A stretch of DNA of 48,529 bases from contig NZ_BDAZ01000037.1 of assembly GCF_001612725.1 (NCBI RefSeq), forward strand, positions 1 through 48,529, in the 5' to 3' direction. How positions within the stretch are numbered: the stretch's first letter is position 1; each line of letters starts with the position of its first letter. Of this stretch, positions 1-7,636 are shown piece by piece. A model generated the notes under the pieces. That model made no database searches. It had not been told where the DNA came from and was given only the letters and a program-made list of their open reading frames with translations. This DNA is from Nocardia anaemiae NBRC 100462 (GTDB lineage: Bacteria; Actinomycetota; Actinomycetes; Mycobacteriales; Mycobacteriaceae). The position numbers and the translations under genes are program-made.

Positions 1-53
1 TCGTGGTTGCGATCGCGATAATCGTTGCTACCTGGGCTTATTCGCGCGACTGG

Positions 54-1553
54 CTAGGTGGTCAGCTGTTCGACCAACTCGGCGGCGGTATTCACGCCGT
101 CGAGGAGCTTGCCGACATGGGCCCTGGTGCCGCGGCGCGGTTCCAGGGTCGGGATCCGCACGAGCGAATCGCCACCAAGGTCGAAGATCACAGAATCCCA
201 GCTGGCCGCCGCGATATCGGCGCCGAATCGACGCAGACATTCGCCGCGGAAGTAGGCGCGGGTGTCGGTCGGCGGCTTGGTCATCGCGTCGAGCACCTGC
301 TGCTCGTTGACCAGGCGTTTCATCGAGCCGCGGGCGACCAGGCGGTTGTAGAGACCCTTGTCCAGGCGGACATCGGAGTACTGCAGGTCCATCAGGTGCA
401 GTTTGGGCGCGGCCCAGCTCAGGCCTTCGCGCTTGCGCATCCCCTCCAGCAGGCGCAGCTTGGCGGGCCAGTCCAGCAGGTTGGCGCATTCCATCGGATC
501 GCGCTCCAGCAGATCCAGCACGTTGGCCCAGTTCTCCAGGATGTCCTTGACACGCGCGTCGTCGTTGCCGCTGCGGGCCACGAACTTCTCCACCCGGTCC
601 AGGTAGATGCGCTGCAGCGCGAGGCCGGTGAGTTCGCGGCCGTCGGTGAGCGCCACCGTGGCGCGCAGGGTCGGGTCATGGCTGATCTGGTGGACGGCGG
701 TGACCGGGCGGGCCAGCTGCAGATCGGACAGGTCCTCGCCCGCCTCGATCAGGTCCAGCACCAGGGCGGTGGTGCCGACCTTGAGGTAGGTGGACATTTC
801 GGCGAGGTTGGCATCGCCGATGATGACGTGCAGGCGACGGTATTTGTCCGCATCGGCGTGCGGTTCGTCGCGGGTATTGATGATGCCGCGCTTGAGCGTG
901 GTCTCCAGGCCGACCTCGACCTCGATGTAGTCGGCACGCTGGGACAGCTGGAATCCGGCGTGATCACCGGACTGGCCGATGCCGACCCGGCCGGAACCGC
1001 AGATCACCTGGCGTGAGACGAAGAACGGGGTGAGCCCGACGATGATCTGGTTGAACGGGGTGTCCCGGCTCATCAGGTAGTTCTCATGGGTGCCGTAGGA
1101 GGCGCCCTTGCCGTCGACATTGTTCTTGTACAGCTGCAGCCGCGGCGCACCCGGAACGCTCGACGCGTGCCGTGCGGCCGCCTCCATGACCCGTTCGCCT
1201 GCTTTGTCCCAGATGACCGCGTCCAGCGGGTCGGTGACCTCGGGCGCGGAGTACTCCGGATGGGCGTGGTCGACGTAGAGCCGGGCGCCGTTGGTGAGGA
1301 TCATGTTCGCCGCGCCGACCTCGTCGGCGTCGATTACCGGGGCCGGGCCGTTCATCCGGCTCAGGTCGAATCCGCGGGCGTCGCGCAGCGGCGATTCCAC
1401 CTCGTAGTCCCAGCGCGTGCGCTTCGCGCGCGGCACCCCCTCCGCTGCGGCATAGGCGAGAACCGCTTGGGTGGAGGTGAGAATCGGGTTGGCCGACGGC
1501 TCGGTGGGTGTGGAGATGCCGTATTCGACCTCGATACCGATGATGCGCTGCAT
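54..1553 (-). CDS. dop: Pup deamidase/depupylase Dop
   Basis: Dop converts the C-terminal Gln of prokaryotic ubiquitin-like protein Pup to Glu and removes Pup from substrates, feeding or rescuing proteins from the mycobacterial-type proteasome. The 499-aa product starts MQRIIGIEVEYGIST, the ATP-grasp/glutamine-synthetase-like opening shared by Dop and PafA, and carries HAHPEYSAPEV, GTHENYL and the C-terminal GDSLVRIPTLEPRRG typical of Dop. The reading frame extends 17 codons upstream, but the ATG at 1553 fits the family N terminus. In relatives pup and the proteasome genes follow dop; here they would lie beyond the left edge, so the operon cannot be confirmed. Complete gene, recognised with high certainty. 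Confidence 0.96.
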   Translation of the reverse strand: MQRIIGIEVEYGISTPTEPSANPILTSTQAVLAYAAAEGVPRAKRTRWDYEVESPLRDARGFDLSRMNGPAPVIDADEVGAANMILTNGARLYVDHAHPEYSAPEVTDPLDAVIWDKAGERVMEAAARHASSVPGAPRLQLYKNNVDGKGASYGTHENYLMSRDTPFNQIIVGLTPFFVSRQVICGSGRVGIGQSGDHAGFQLSQRADYIEVEVGLETTLKRGIINTRDEPHADADKYRRLHVIIGDANLAEMSTYLKVGTTALVLDLIEAGEDLSDLQLARPVTAVHQISHDPTLRATVALTDGRELTGLALQRIYLDRVEKFVARSGNDDARVKDILENWANVLDLLERDPMECANLLDWPAKLRLLEGMRKREGLSWAAPKLHLMDLQYSDVRLDKGLYNRLVARGSMKRLVNEQQVLDAMTKPPTDTRAYFRGECLRRFGADIAAASWDSVIFDLGGDSLVRIPTLEPRRGTRAHVGKLLDGVNTAAELVEQLTT

Positions 1554-1691
1554 ACCGTCGAGCCTAGGCGACGCATGGCCGCGGTCGGTCGCGACCGGCG
1601 GCATCGGCGATCTCGGGTGACATCGATGTCATACCGACGGTGGTACTTCCGGAGGATACGGGCAGGCCGTGGCGGCCGGGATATTCGGAAC

Positions 1692-2894
1692 ATGACCGAT
1701 TCGATCGCCGAAATCACCGGGCACCAGCGCAAGTCGGATGAGACGGGCACCGCAGGCAAGCCGCGGTTGGCCGCCCTGGACGTATTGCGCGGCATCGCCA
1801 TCCTCGGCACGCTGGGCACCAATATCTGGATCCTCACCCATCCCGAGGGCCTGGTCGGGTACATCGACGAATTGGGCGGCCCGACGACCGGCTGGATGTG
1901 GTCGGAGCGGGTGCTGCAGCAGCTGACACAGGGCAAATTCCTCGGACTGCTCACGATCATGTTCGGCATCGGTCTGGCCATCCAGCAGGGCTCGGCGGTG
2001 CGCGGCGGTCGGCGATGGCCGGGCAGCTATCCGTGGCGGGCCGGACTGCTGTTCCTCGACGGTGTGCTGAATTTTGTGTTCGTCGCGGAATTCGATGTGC
2101 TGACGGGGTATGCCGTCACCGGATTGGTGGTTGCCTTCATTCTCGCGACAAGTGAACGCGCGCAACGTCGTTGGCTGACGACAACGGCCGGATTCCACAT
2201 CGCCGTGCTGACACTCATCGGCATCGCGATGGCCCTTGCGAACCAACAGGATTCGACGCCACGCAAGCCGCTGGATCCGAATCCCTATGCGGACGGGTCG
2301 TTCTGGGATCTGGTGTTGTTCCGACTCGAGAATGCGGGCATGTTCCGCTTGGAGCCGATTTTCGTCTTCCCGATGTCGATCGCACTGTTCCTCGCGGGTG
2401 CACGGTTGTTCCGGGCCGGAGTGTTCCGGCCGGAGGGGGCGCGGATCCGTCGTCGGCTCATGATCATCGGATTCGCTGTTGCCGCGCCGATCGACTTTGC
2501 GGTCGGTGTGTTCGGCGGTGGCGATCTGGTCCTGTTGACCAGGTACGGCACCGCCCCTTTCGTCGCCTTCGGCCTGCTCGCGCTGGTCGCGGAGTCCTAT
2601 CTGCGGCGTCCGCGGGTCGGATTCGTCGGCAGGCGACTCACCGAGGTCGGGCGGATGGCGCTGAGCTGCTACATCCTGCAGAATCTGGTCGCTTCGGCGC
2701 TGTGCTACGGGTGGGGTTTCGGGCTTGCCGCGCGCGTCTCCCCGAACGCTCGGGTGCCGTTCACGGTTGGTATCTACCTGCTGGTCGCGCTGATCATCGT
2801 GGCCGTCGCGCACCTGTGGTTGCGCCGGTTCGAGCGTGGTCCGGTCGAGTGGGTGTGGAATCTCAGCTACCGCGCACTGGCCCGCGAACACTGA
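1692..2894 (+). CDS. DUF418 family multi-pass membrane protein
   Basis: A 400-aa integral membrane protein beginning with a short hydrophilic segment, then RLAALDVLRGIAILGTLGTN, the N-terminal signature of the DUF418/YeiB family related to heparan acyltransferase-like membrane proteins. Roughly eight to ten hydrophobic segments follow, and the C-terminal domain has GRMALSCYILQNL, a typical DUF418 motif. The ATG at 1692 was chosen because it directly precedes the conserved segment; the longer open frame runs antisense through dop. It is divergent from dop and is followed by a strong hairpin terminator. Function in this family is unknown; a transport or acyl-transfer role is only a guess. Confidence 0.85.
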   Translation: MTDSIAEITGHQRKSDETGTAGKPRLAALDVLRGIAILGTLGTNIWILTHPEGLVGYIDELGGPTTGWMWSERVLQQLTQGKFLGLLTIMFGIGLAIQQGSAVRGGRRWPGSYPWRAGLLFLDGVLNFVFVAEFDVLTGYAVTGLVVAFILATSERAQRRWLTTTAGFHIAVLTLIGIAMALANQQDSTPRKPLDPNPYADGSFWDLVLFRLENAGMFRLEPIFVFPMSIALFLAGARLFRAGVFRPEGARIRRRLMIIGFAVAAPIDFAVGVFGGGDLVLLTRYGTAPFVAFGLLALVAESYLRRPRVGFVGRRLTEVGRMALSCYILQNLVASALCYGWGFGLAARVSPNARVPFTVGIYLLVALIIVAVAHLWLRRFERGPVEWVWNLSYRALAREH

Positions 2895-2981
2895 CCCACC
2901 GCGGCGCTGGCGTACATCGCCGCAGTTCAACACCCGAAACCGCAGCGAACGCGAGCAGAATCCAGCCGAATGCTGACCAGG

Positions 2982-3014
2982 AGAACACGAGTAGGGCACT
3001 ACTCGTGTTCTTTT
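2982..3014 (+). terminator. Rho-independent terminator after the DUF418 gene
   Basis: A perfect 13-bp inverted repeat, AGAACACGAGTAG and CTACTCGTGTTCT, separated by GGCA and followed by TTTT. It lies about 90 bp after the membrane protein stop and before the next gene, which is on the same strand, so it probably separates two transcription units. Confidence 0.85.
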
Positions 3015-3091
3015 GGCGTCGGTGCCGGATGCTGACGCGACGTCACCGAACTGCGTCGACGTATCGATTTCAGATGCACAGGAGGTGCGTA

Positions 3092-3850
3092 GTGTCGGAA
3101 CCGGCCCGAGCAATGAGTAAGGAGCACGCGTTCGCCGAACTCGAACGGCTCGCCGAGGATGACCTGATCCGCTTCGACGGGCCCGCTTCACCGGCCCTGG
3201 TCGGATTCGCAGGTTTCGACCCACCGTCCGGCCGACCACTGCCGGGCAGTCTCGCCGGAGTGGTCATCCGCCACGGCGACACCCCGGCGACACCGCAACA
3301 CCTGGATCCGCGAAATGCGTTGGCACTGGTGCGATTCTGCCGCTTCCTGTCCGCGAATTTCGGCGTGACCCAGCTGCACACCCTCGGAATAAATGGCCGC
3401 GGAACGCATTCCGACGACTGCCACGGCCAGGGCCGCGCAGTGGATTTAGCCGGGGTGACCATGCCGGTCGGCGACGTATCGCGCAGGATCACCGTGGCAG
3501 CGCACTGGGGCACCGTCGAGACCGCCGTGACACCCGGCGGTACGTGGCCGCGCGGCACCGGATCCCGGGTGCGCTATCGGCTCGACGAACCCGATGCGAG
3601 CCCGCTCGGCGATCCGGACGGCGATCTGTTCGTCGCTGACTTCTTCCGCAGCGTCTACGATTTCGCGGCGGGTGAATGGCAGGACTGCTCGGACAGTCCC
3701 GATCCCGCGACCGCCATCTCCGGTATCGGCGATCCGAGTTTCATCCTGCATCCCGACCATCCGGACGACCACCCGCTACCCGCCACGACCGGCCGCGCGG
3801 CCCATATCGATCACATCCACTTCCAGATCGGCAAGTCCGGAACCGAGTAG
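3092..3850 (+). CDS. M15/hedgehog-type zinc peptidase-like protein
   Basis: A 252-aa protein with no signal peptide. It contains THSDDCHGQGRAVDLAG (about residues 108-124) and, near the C terminus, HIDHIHFQIG. This His...Asp...HxH layout is the zinc-binding arrangement of D-Ala-D-Ala peptidase M15 and extensin-like C-terminal domains, so a peptidoglycan or peptide hydrolase fold is likely; the substrate is unknown. The start is a GTG at 3092 preceded by a perfect AGGAGG at 3080-3085 with 6-bp spacing. The downstream NUDIX gene begins at the very next base after the stop, suggesting a two-gene operon. The missing export signal is odd for a cell-wall enzyme, so a cytoplasmic role is possible. 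Confidence 0.72.
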   Translation: MSEPARAMSKEHAFAELERLAEDDLIRFDGPASPALVGFAGFDPPSGRPLPGSLAGVVIRHGDTPATPQHLDPRNALALVRFCRFLSANFGVTQLHTLGINGRGTHSDDCHGQGRAVDLAGVTMPVGDVSRRITVAAHWGTVETAVTPGGTWPRGTGSRVRYRLDEPDASPLGDPDGDLFVADFFRSVYDFAAGEWQDCSDSPDPATAISGIGDPSFILHPDHPDDHPLPATTGRAAHIDHIHFQIGKSGTE

Positions 3851-4396
3851 GTGGCTAGCGTAGTCGGTGTGACGCTCGCCGATCGATATCCATTGCTGCA
3901 CAAACCGACCCGCTGGGAATGGGGCGGTCTGGACGTCCAGTTCTCCATCGAGCTGCCACCCGACGAACTGGTCACCAATATCCACGTCGTCTGCTTCGTC
4001 GGCGCCGATATTGTGCTGTGCCGCGACGATCGCGATATCTGGATCGTGCCCGGCGGCACCCGGGAGGCGGGCGAAACGATCGACGCGTGCGTGCGCCGCG
4101 AACTCATGGAGGAGGCCGGTGCCCGCCCGGTCGGGGCGGTGCGGCCGTTCGGCGCCCACCACGCGAGGACCGATCGCCCTGCGCCGCACTATCCTTGGCA
4201 GCCGCATCCGCACAGGGCGTGGCTGTGGTGCACCGCGAATGTGGTGCTCGAATCCGCGCCGACCAATCCCGCGGATGGGGAAAACATTCTCGAGGTCCGC
4301 GCCTTCGCACCCGAGGAGGCGATGCGCCTGTCGCGTACCGATGGCGATCACATGGCCGAATTACTCTCCCTCGCAATCGAATTCCACCGAGCCTGA
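3851..4396 (+). CDS. NUDIX hydrolase
   Basis: A 181-aa protein with a complete NUDIX box, G-x5-E-x7-REL-x-EEAGA, at about residues 75-97, the metal-binding motif of hydrolases that split nucleoside diphosphates linked to another group. The GTG at 3851 abuts the preceding stop codon, so translation is probably coupled to the M15-like gene; an in-frame GTG at 3869 is an alternative start. The 3' end overlaps the convergent TetR gene by 36 bp. Substrate cannot be predicted: the N-terminal extension (about 45 residues) and C terminus show no specificity motif that I recognise. Confidence 0.85.
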   Translation: MASVVGVTLADRYPLLHKPTRWEWGGLDVQFSIELPPDELVTNIHVVCFVGADIVLCRDDRDIWIVPGGTREAGETIDACVRRELMEEAGARPVGAVRPFGAHHARTDRPAPHYPWQPHPHRAWLWCTANVVLESAPTNPADGENILEVRAFAPEEAMRLSRTDGDHMAELLSLAIEFHRA

Positions 4397-5002
4397 TCGG
4401 CCGAGCGGAGCGCGGAGTCCGGTGAGCAGTCGCGCGATATCGATCGCCGCCTGCTCCGGTCGCAGCGGTGCGTGTTCGACGAGCAGGCGATACCAGAACG
4501 GTCCGAAGATCAGATCGGTGGCGTACTCGATATCCAGGTCGGCGGCGAGTTCACCCCGGGCGACTCCGCGCGTCACTATGCGCGCCACCACATCTCGCCG
4601 CGTCCGCACCCAGTCCCGGAACGGTCCGGCGAAGTCGGGGTCGAGCTGCGCCTCGGCCATCAGGCCGCGTAATGCCTTGACCCGCAACGGATATTCGACG
4701 ACACCGTACAGCGCCTGGAGAAAGATGGTCAGGTCCTGCTCGACCGATCCGGTATCCGGATCCGGCATGCGCTGGGTGACCACGACGCCTTGGGCGTCCA
4801 TGACCAGGACCGCCTTCGATTTCCACCAGCGGTAGATCGTGCTCTTGGCGACTCGCGAACGCGCCGCGACGCCTTCGATCGTCACCTTGCCGAAGCCCTG
4901 CTCCTCCAGCAGTTCGGCCGTCGCCCGCAGCACCGCATCGCGCGCGGATTCGCTGCGGATCCGACCGCCGGACCGCGGTGTCGCATCACTTCCCGTCGCC
5001 AT
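4361..5002 (-). CDS. TetR/AcrR family regulator
   Basis: A 213-aa regulator with an N-terminal TetR DNA-binding domain: RDAVLRATAELLEEQGF, then VTIEGVAARSRVAKSTIYRWW as the helix-turn-helix (about residues 40-60). The C-terminal two-thirds is the helical ligand-binding and dimerisation domain of the AcrR type with a RGLMAEAQLDP segment. It is divergent from a small serine hydrolase; a near-perfect palindrome in the 73-bp gap is the likely operator. It therefore probably represses itself and the hydrolase/membrane-protein pair. The inducer is unknown. Confidence 0.9.
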   Translation of the reverse strand: MATGSDATPRSGGRIRSESARDAVLRATAELLEEQGFGKVTIEGVAARSRVAKSTIYRWWKSKAVLVMDAQGVVVTQRMPDPDTGSVEQDLTIFLQALYGVVEYPLRVKALRGLMAEAQLDPDFAGPFRDWVRTRRDVVARIVTRGVARGELAADLDIEYATDLIFGPFWYRLLVEHAPLRPEQAAIDIARLLTGLRAPLGRSGSVEFDCEGE

Positions 5003-5034
5003 GGCGGTCAGTGTATTCGTCTGCTATCGTTTTG

Positions 5035-5056
5035 CGAAACGCTACGGAGCGTTTCG
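5035..5056. promoter_or_regulatory. Palindromic operator for the TetR/hydrolase pair
   Basis: CGAAACGCT, a 4-bp spacer ACGG, then AGCGTTTCG: a perfect dyad with 9-bp arms centred between the divergent TetR gene (start 5002) and the hydrolase (start 5076). Size and position are typical of a TetR operator. Binding by this particular TetR is inferred from adjacency. Confidence 0.75.
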
Positions 5057-5075
5057 ATTTAGGAGATGAGTGACA

Positions 5076-5663
5076 ATGAGTGCGATCGTGGTGAATCACG
5101 GTCTCGGAGCCCGCGACGACAGCGTGTGGTTTCCCTATTTCACAGCGGAGTTGACCGCGCTCGGGCATTCCGTGACGATCCCGAACCTGCCCGATCCGGC
5201 GGCACCCCGGCTGGATTCGTGGCGCAAAACCTTCGCCGACGCAGCTGCCGCGGCTGGTCCGGCGAGCGATACGGTTCTGGTCGGCCACAGCATCGGCGGC
5301 GTCAATGTGCTGCGCATGCTCGAGCAGCACGATGTCGCCGCATACGGGCAATTCGCCGGGGTGCTACTGGTCTCCACCGCGGCACATGCGGTCGGCTACG
5401 ACATATTGGCCGAATTCTTCGCCGAACCGTTCGACTGGGCGCGCATTCGCGGGGCGGCACGCGAGTTCCGGGTATTGGCGGCCGCGGACGATCCGGTCAA
5501 TGTGCCCGATCCGGTCGAACATGTCGGATTGCTGGTGCGCGGACTGGAGGCGACGGCGGTGCTCACCGCGTCCGGGAGCCACCTGGGCAACTTTCCGGAC
5601 GATCACATCGAACTACCCGAAGCCGTTCGGCTGGTCAGCGAAATCCAGGCGGCCGCACGATGA
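5076..5663 (+). CDS. RBBP9/YdeN-type alpha/beta serine hydrolase
   Basis: A 195-aa small alpha/beta hydrolase. It opens SAIVVNHGLGARDDSVWFPY, has the nucleophile elbow GHSIGG (about residue 73), an acidic residue in AADDPVNVP and a C-terminal GSHLGNF histidine, matching the catalytic triad of the RBBP9/YdeN family. The ATG at 5076 has AGGAG 10 bp upstream; a GTG at 5070 is in frame but too close to that ribosome-binding site. The stop overlaps the ATG of the following membrane protein (ATGA), so the two are co-translated. Control by the divergent TetR is likely. Substrate unknown. Confidence 0.85.
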   Translation: MSAIVVNHGLGARDDSVWFPYFTAELTALGHSVTIPNLPDPAAPRLDSWRKTFADAAAAAGPASDTVLVGHSIGGVNVLRMLEQHDVAAYGQFAGVLLVSTAAHAVGYDILAEFFAEPFDWARIRGAAREFRVLAAADDPVNVPDPVEHVGLLVRGLEATAVLTASGSHLGNFPDDHIELPEAVRLVSEIQAAAR

Positions 5664-5917
5664 ATCAGGAGCCGACAAGCGAAAGCCACAGGCCTGCCGC
5701 GCAACCCGCGGGTCCGGCCAAATGGAAGCTGTGGCTGCTGACGGTCATCGGCATCTATCCACTGCTGACCATTCTCGTCACAATCTCAGCGCCGCTGCTC
5801 GAACCGCTGGCGCCGCCGCTGCGACTGGCGGCGATCGTGCCGATCGCCGTCGCGGCAATGGTATGGGGCGTCATGCCATTCCTCACCCGCCGATGTGCGG
5901 GCTGGTTGATGAGATGA
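5660..5917 (+). CDS. Small two-helix membrane protein
   Basis: An 85-aa protein whose first 20 residues are polar and Pro-rich. Two hydrophobic helices follow (about 24-46 and 53-75) around WKLWLLTVIGIYPLLT. That pattern resembles the C-terminal membrane tail seen on some actinobacterial antibiotic-biosynthesis-monooxygenase-like proteins, here without the enzymatic domain. The ATGA overlap with the hydrolase and the shared palindromic operator suggest it works with that enzyme, perhaps at the membrane. The function is not recognised. Confidence 0.7.
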   Translation: MNQEPTSESHRPAAQPAGPAKWKLWLLTVIGIYPLLTILVTISAPLLEPLAPPLRLAAIVPIAVAAMVWGVMPFLTRRCAGWLMR

Positions 5918-5923
5918 CGGATT

Positions 5924-6640
5924 CTATTGGGACCGTGCGGGTTCCGCGCGGCTCAGTAGATCTTTGACGATAGTGTCGCGTTCGAGCGGAACGCCGAGAC
6001 TGCGCGCATTGCCCTCGAAAAGCGCGAGCACCGATTCGGTCAGGATGCCCTCGACCTGATCGGAGGTCAGCGTTGTCGCGGCATCGCAGCGCCAGTTGTT
6101 CACGAAACCGTCGACGAATCCGATAATACCGAAGGCCATCGGACGCGCCCGATTCGGATCGATTCCGAAGCGCGCCAACGATATTGCGAACATGTCGGCA
6201 AGCCGACCACCGATGCGATCGCGCGCACCGGTCAGCGCCTGCGACGAATCCCCTTGCGGCGCGGCATCACCCAGGAATCGGTGCAGATTCGGATGACGCT
6301 CGACCCAGCCGACATAGGTACCGATCGCACCCCGCACCGCATCGCGCAGGGTGCCGTCCGGCTGCAGGGTCGGCATCAGCGCGGTGAGCAGTGAATTCAG
6401 GATCTCCCGACGAATCTGCTCATCGAGATCGGCGCGCCCGTCGAAATGCCGGTACACCACTGGCCGCGGCAGATGCAGCCGGTCCGCGATCGCCTGCACG
6501 GACACCTCGACACCCTGCTCTTCGATAACCGTGATCGCCGCATCGATGACATCCGCGCGACGGCGGGCCTTGTGGCCGTGCCATCGGGTGCTGCGACCAT
6601 CCGACCCGGCGGAGTCGCGCTTTCCGCTGGTACCGCTCAC
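5924..6640 (-). CDS. TetR family regulator
   Basis: A 238-aa protein with a basic N-terminal tail, a TetR HTH (VSVQAIADRLHLPRPVVYRHF, about residues 46-66) and a helical C-terminal domain containing WVERHPNLHRFLG. It is convergent with the small membrane gene and divergent from the AurF-like oxygenase, so the most economical reading is that it regulates the AurF/monooxygenase operon through the 96-bp intergenic region. An imperfect dyad lies in the promoter spacer there. The ligand is unknown. Confidence 0.88.
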   Translation of the reverse strand: MSGTSGKRDSAGSDGRSTRWHGHKARRRADVIDAAITVIEEQGVEVSVQAIADRLHLPRPVVYRHFDGRADLDEQIRREILNSLLTALMPTLQPDGTLRDAVRGAIGTYVGWVERHPNLHRFLGDAAPQGDSSQALTGARDRIGGRLADMFAISLARFGIDPNRARPMAFGIIGFVDGFVNNWRCDAATTLTSDQVEGILTESVLALFEGNARSLGVPLERDTIVKDLLSRAEPARSQ

Positions 6641-6664
6641 CAGCTCACGATACCCGGAATGCTA

Positions 6665-6693
6665 TTGACCGTGACAGTATGTCTCACTAATCT
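6665..6693 (+). promoter_or_regulatory. Sigma70-like promoter of the AurF operon with dyad spacer
   Basis: TTGACC (6665-6670), a 17-bp spacer, then TAATCT (6688-6693), a good housekeeping promoter for an actinomycete, placed about 45 bp before the oxygenase ATG. The spacer begins GTGA and ends TCAC, giving an imperfect dyad in exactly the place a repressor would block polymerase. The divergent TetR is the obvious candidate. Confidence 0.6.
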
Positions 6694-6736
6694 GAATGTT
6701 ACAGCTTGTATCAGGTATTTGAGAGTTGGAGCCGAC

Positions 6737-7636
6737 ATGGGCAACGAGGCCGCAGTCATCCCACAGGAATCCTTCGCACAGCGCCTACTGACCGGTTCGG
6801 TGAAGAAGTCGTATGAACCTGCCGTCGATATGGACTGGGACGCGCCGCTCGATCCGGACAAACTGTTCCTGCCGCCGGAGGTGGTTTCGCTCTACGGCAC
6901 CGCACTGTGGGAGTCGATGACCCCGCAGCAGCGCAGGGAACTGTCGCGCCAGGAACTGGCCAACGTACTCTCCGTCGGCATCTGGTTCGAGAATCTGCTC
7001 AACCGCCTGCTGCTGCGGGAACTGATGCGCGATGATCCGACCACCCGGCATTCGCACTACACCCTCACCGAAATGGGCGACGAGTGTCGGCACATGATGA
7101 TGTTCGGCAAGCTCATCGACCGGATCGAAGCGCGTCCGTATTGGCCGCGGCTGCCCGGCCGACTCGCCATCGGAGTTCTCCCGCTTTTCCTACGCGGATC
7201 GATGACCTGGGTGGGCGCACTCGTCGGCGAGGAGATCTTCGACGCAATCCAGCGACGCACCCTCGACGATCCGGAGTTGCAGCCCTTGGTTTCTCGGGCG
7301 ATGCGGATCCATGTCACCGAGGAGGCACGCCATATCGGATTCGCCCGCGACGCACTGGCGCGGCGGGTGCCGACCATGTCGCGGGCCGAATTGGCCTACA
7401 CCCGTTTATGTGTTGCGGTGGCCGCCCCCCTGTTCGTCTACCTGATGACCAATCGACACATGTACGACCGGGCCGGGCTGGACGGTCGCGCGGCGCGGCG
7501 GATCGCGACGAATAACCCGTATGCCAAGAAGGCGCTCGGTACCGGAGCCGCGAATCTCGGCGCGTTCCTGGACAAGCAGGGCTTGATCGGTCCGATGGGT
7601 AAGCGAATCTGGCGCTTGCGAGGGCTTTACGCATGA
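6737..7636 (+). CDS. AurF-like diiron oxygenase (p-aminobenzoate N-oxygenase family)
   Basis: A 299-aa helical ferritin-like protein. Iron-ligand motifs typical of AurF proteins are visible: a Glu in IWFENLL, DECRHMMM, GEEIFD and TEEARHIGFARD, supplying the Glu and ExxH ligands of a diiron centre. Known family members oxidise aryl amines or hydroxylate substrates; the substrate here is not predictable. The ATG at 6737 was preferred to the much longer open frame because conserved sequence starts soon after it and GGAG lies upstream. The stop overlaps the ATG of the flavin monooxygenase (ATGA), so the two oxygenases are translationally coupled and likely act in one pathway. Confidence 0.87.
   Translation: MGNEAAVIPQESFAQRLLTGSVKKSYEPAVDMDWDAPLDPDKLFLPPEVVSLYGTALWESMTPQQRRELSRQELANVLSVGIWFENLLNRLLLRELMRDDPTTRHSHYTLTEMGDECRHMMMFGKLIDRIEARPYWPRLPGRLAIGVLPLFLRGSMTWVGALVGEEIFDAIQRRTLDDPELQPLVSRAMRIHVTEEARHIGFARDALARRVPTMSRAELAYTRLCVAVAAPLFVYLMTNRHMYDRAGLDGRAARRIATNNPYAKKALGTGAANLGAFLDKQGLIGPMGKRIWRLRGLYA

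Noticed and set aside
1062..1090. CAGGTAG matches inside dop and glnA
   Set aside because: They lie in coding sequence, differ from TAGGTAG at the first base and have no phased partner.
1629..3239. Long minus-strand open frame (536 codons) opposite the DUF418 gene
   Set aside because: The translation is Arg/Gln/Asp-rich without any domain, and is the high-GC antisense shadow of a well-supported membrane protein.
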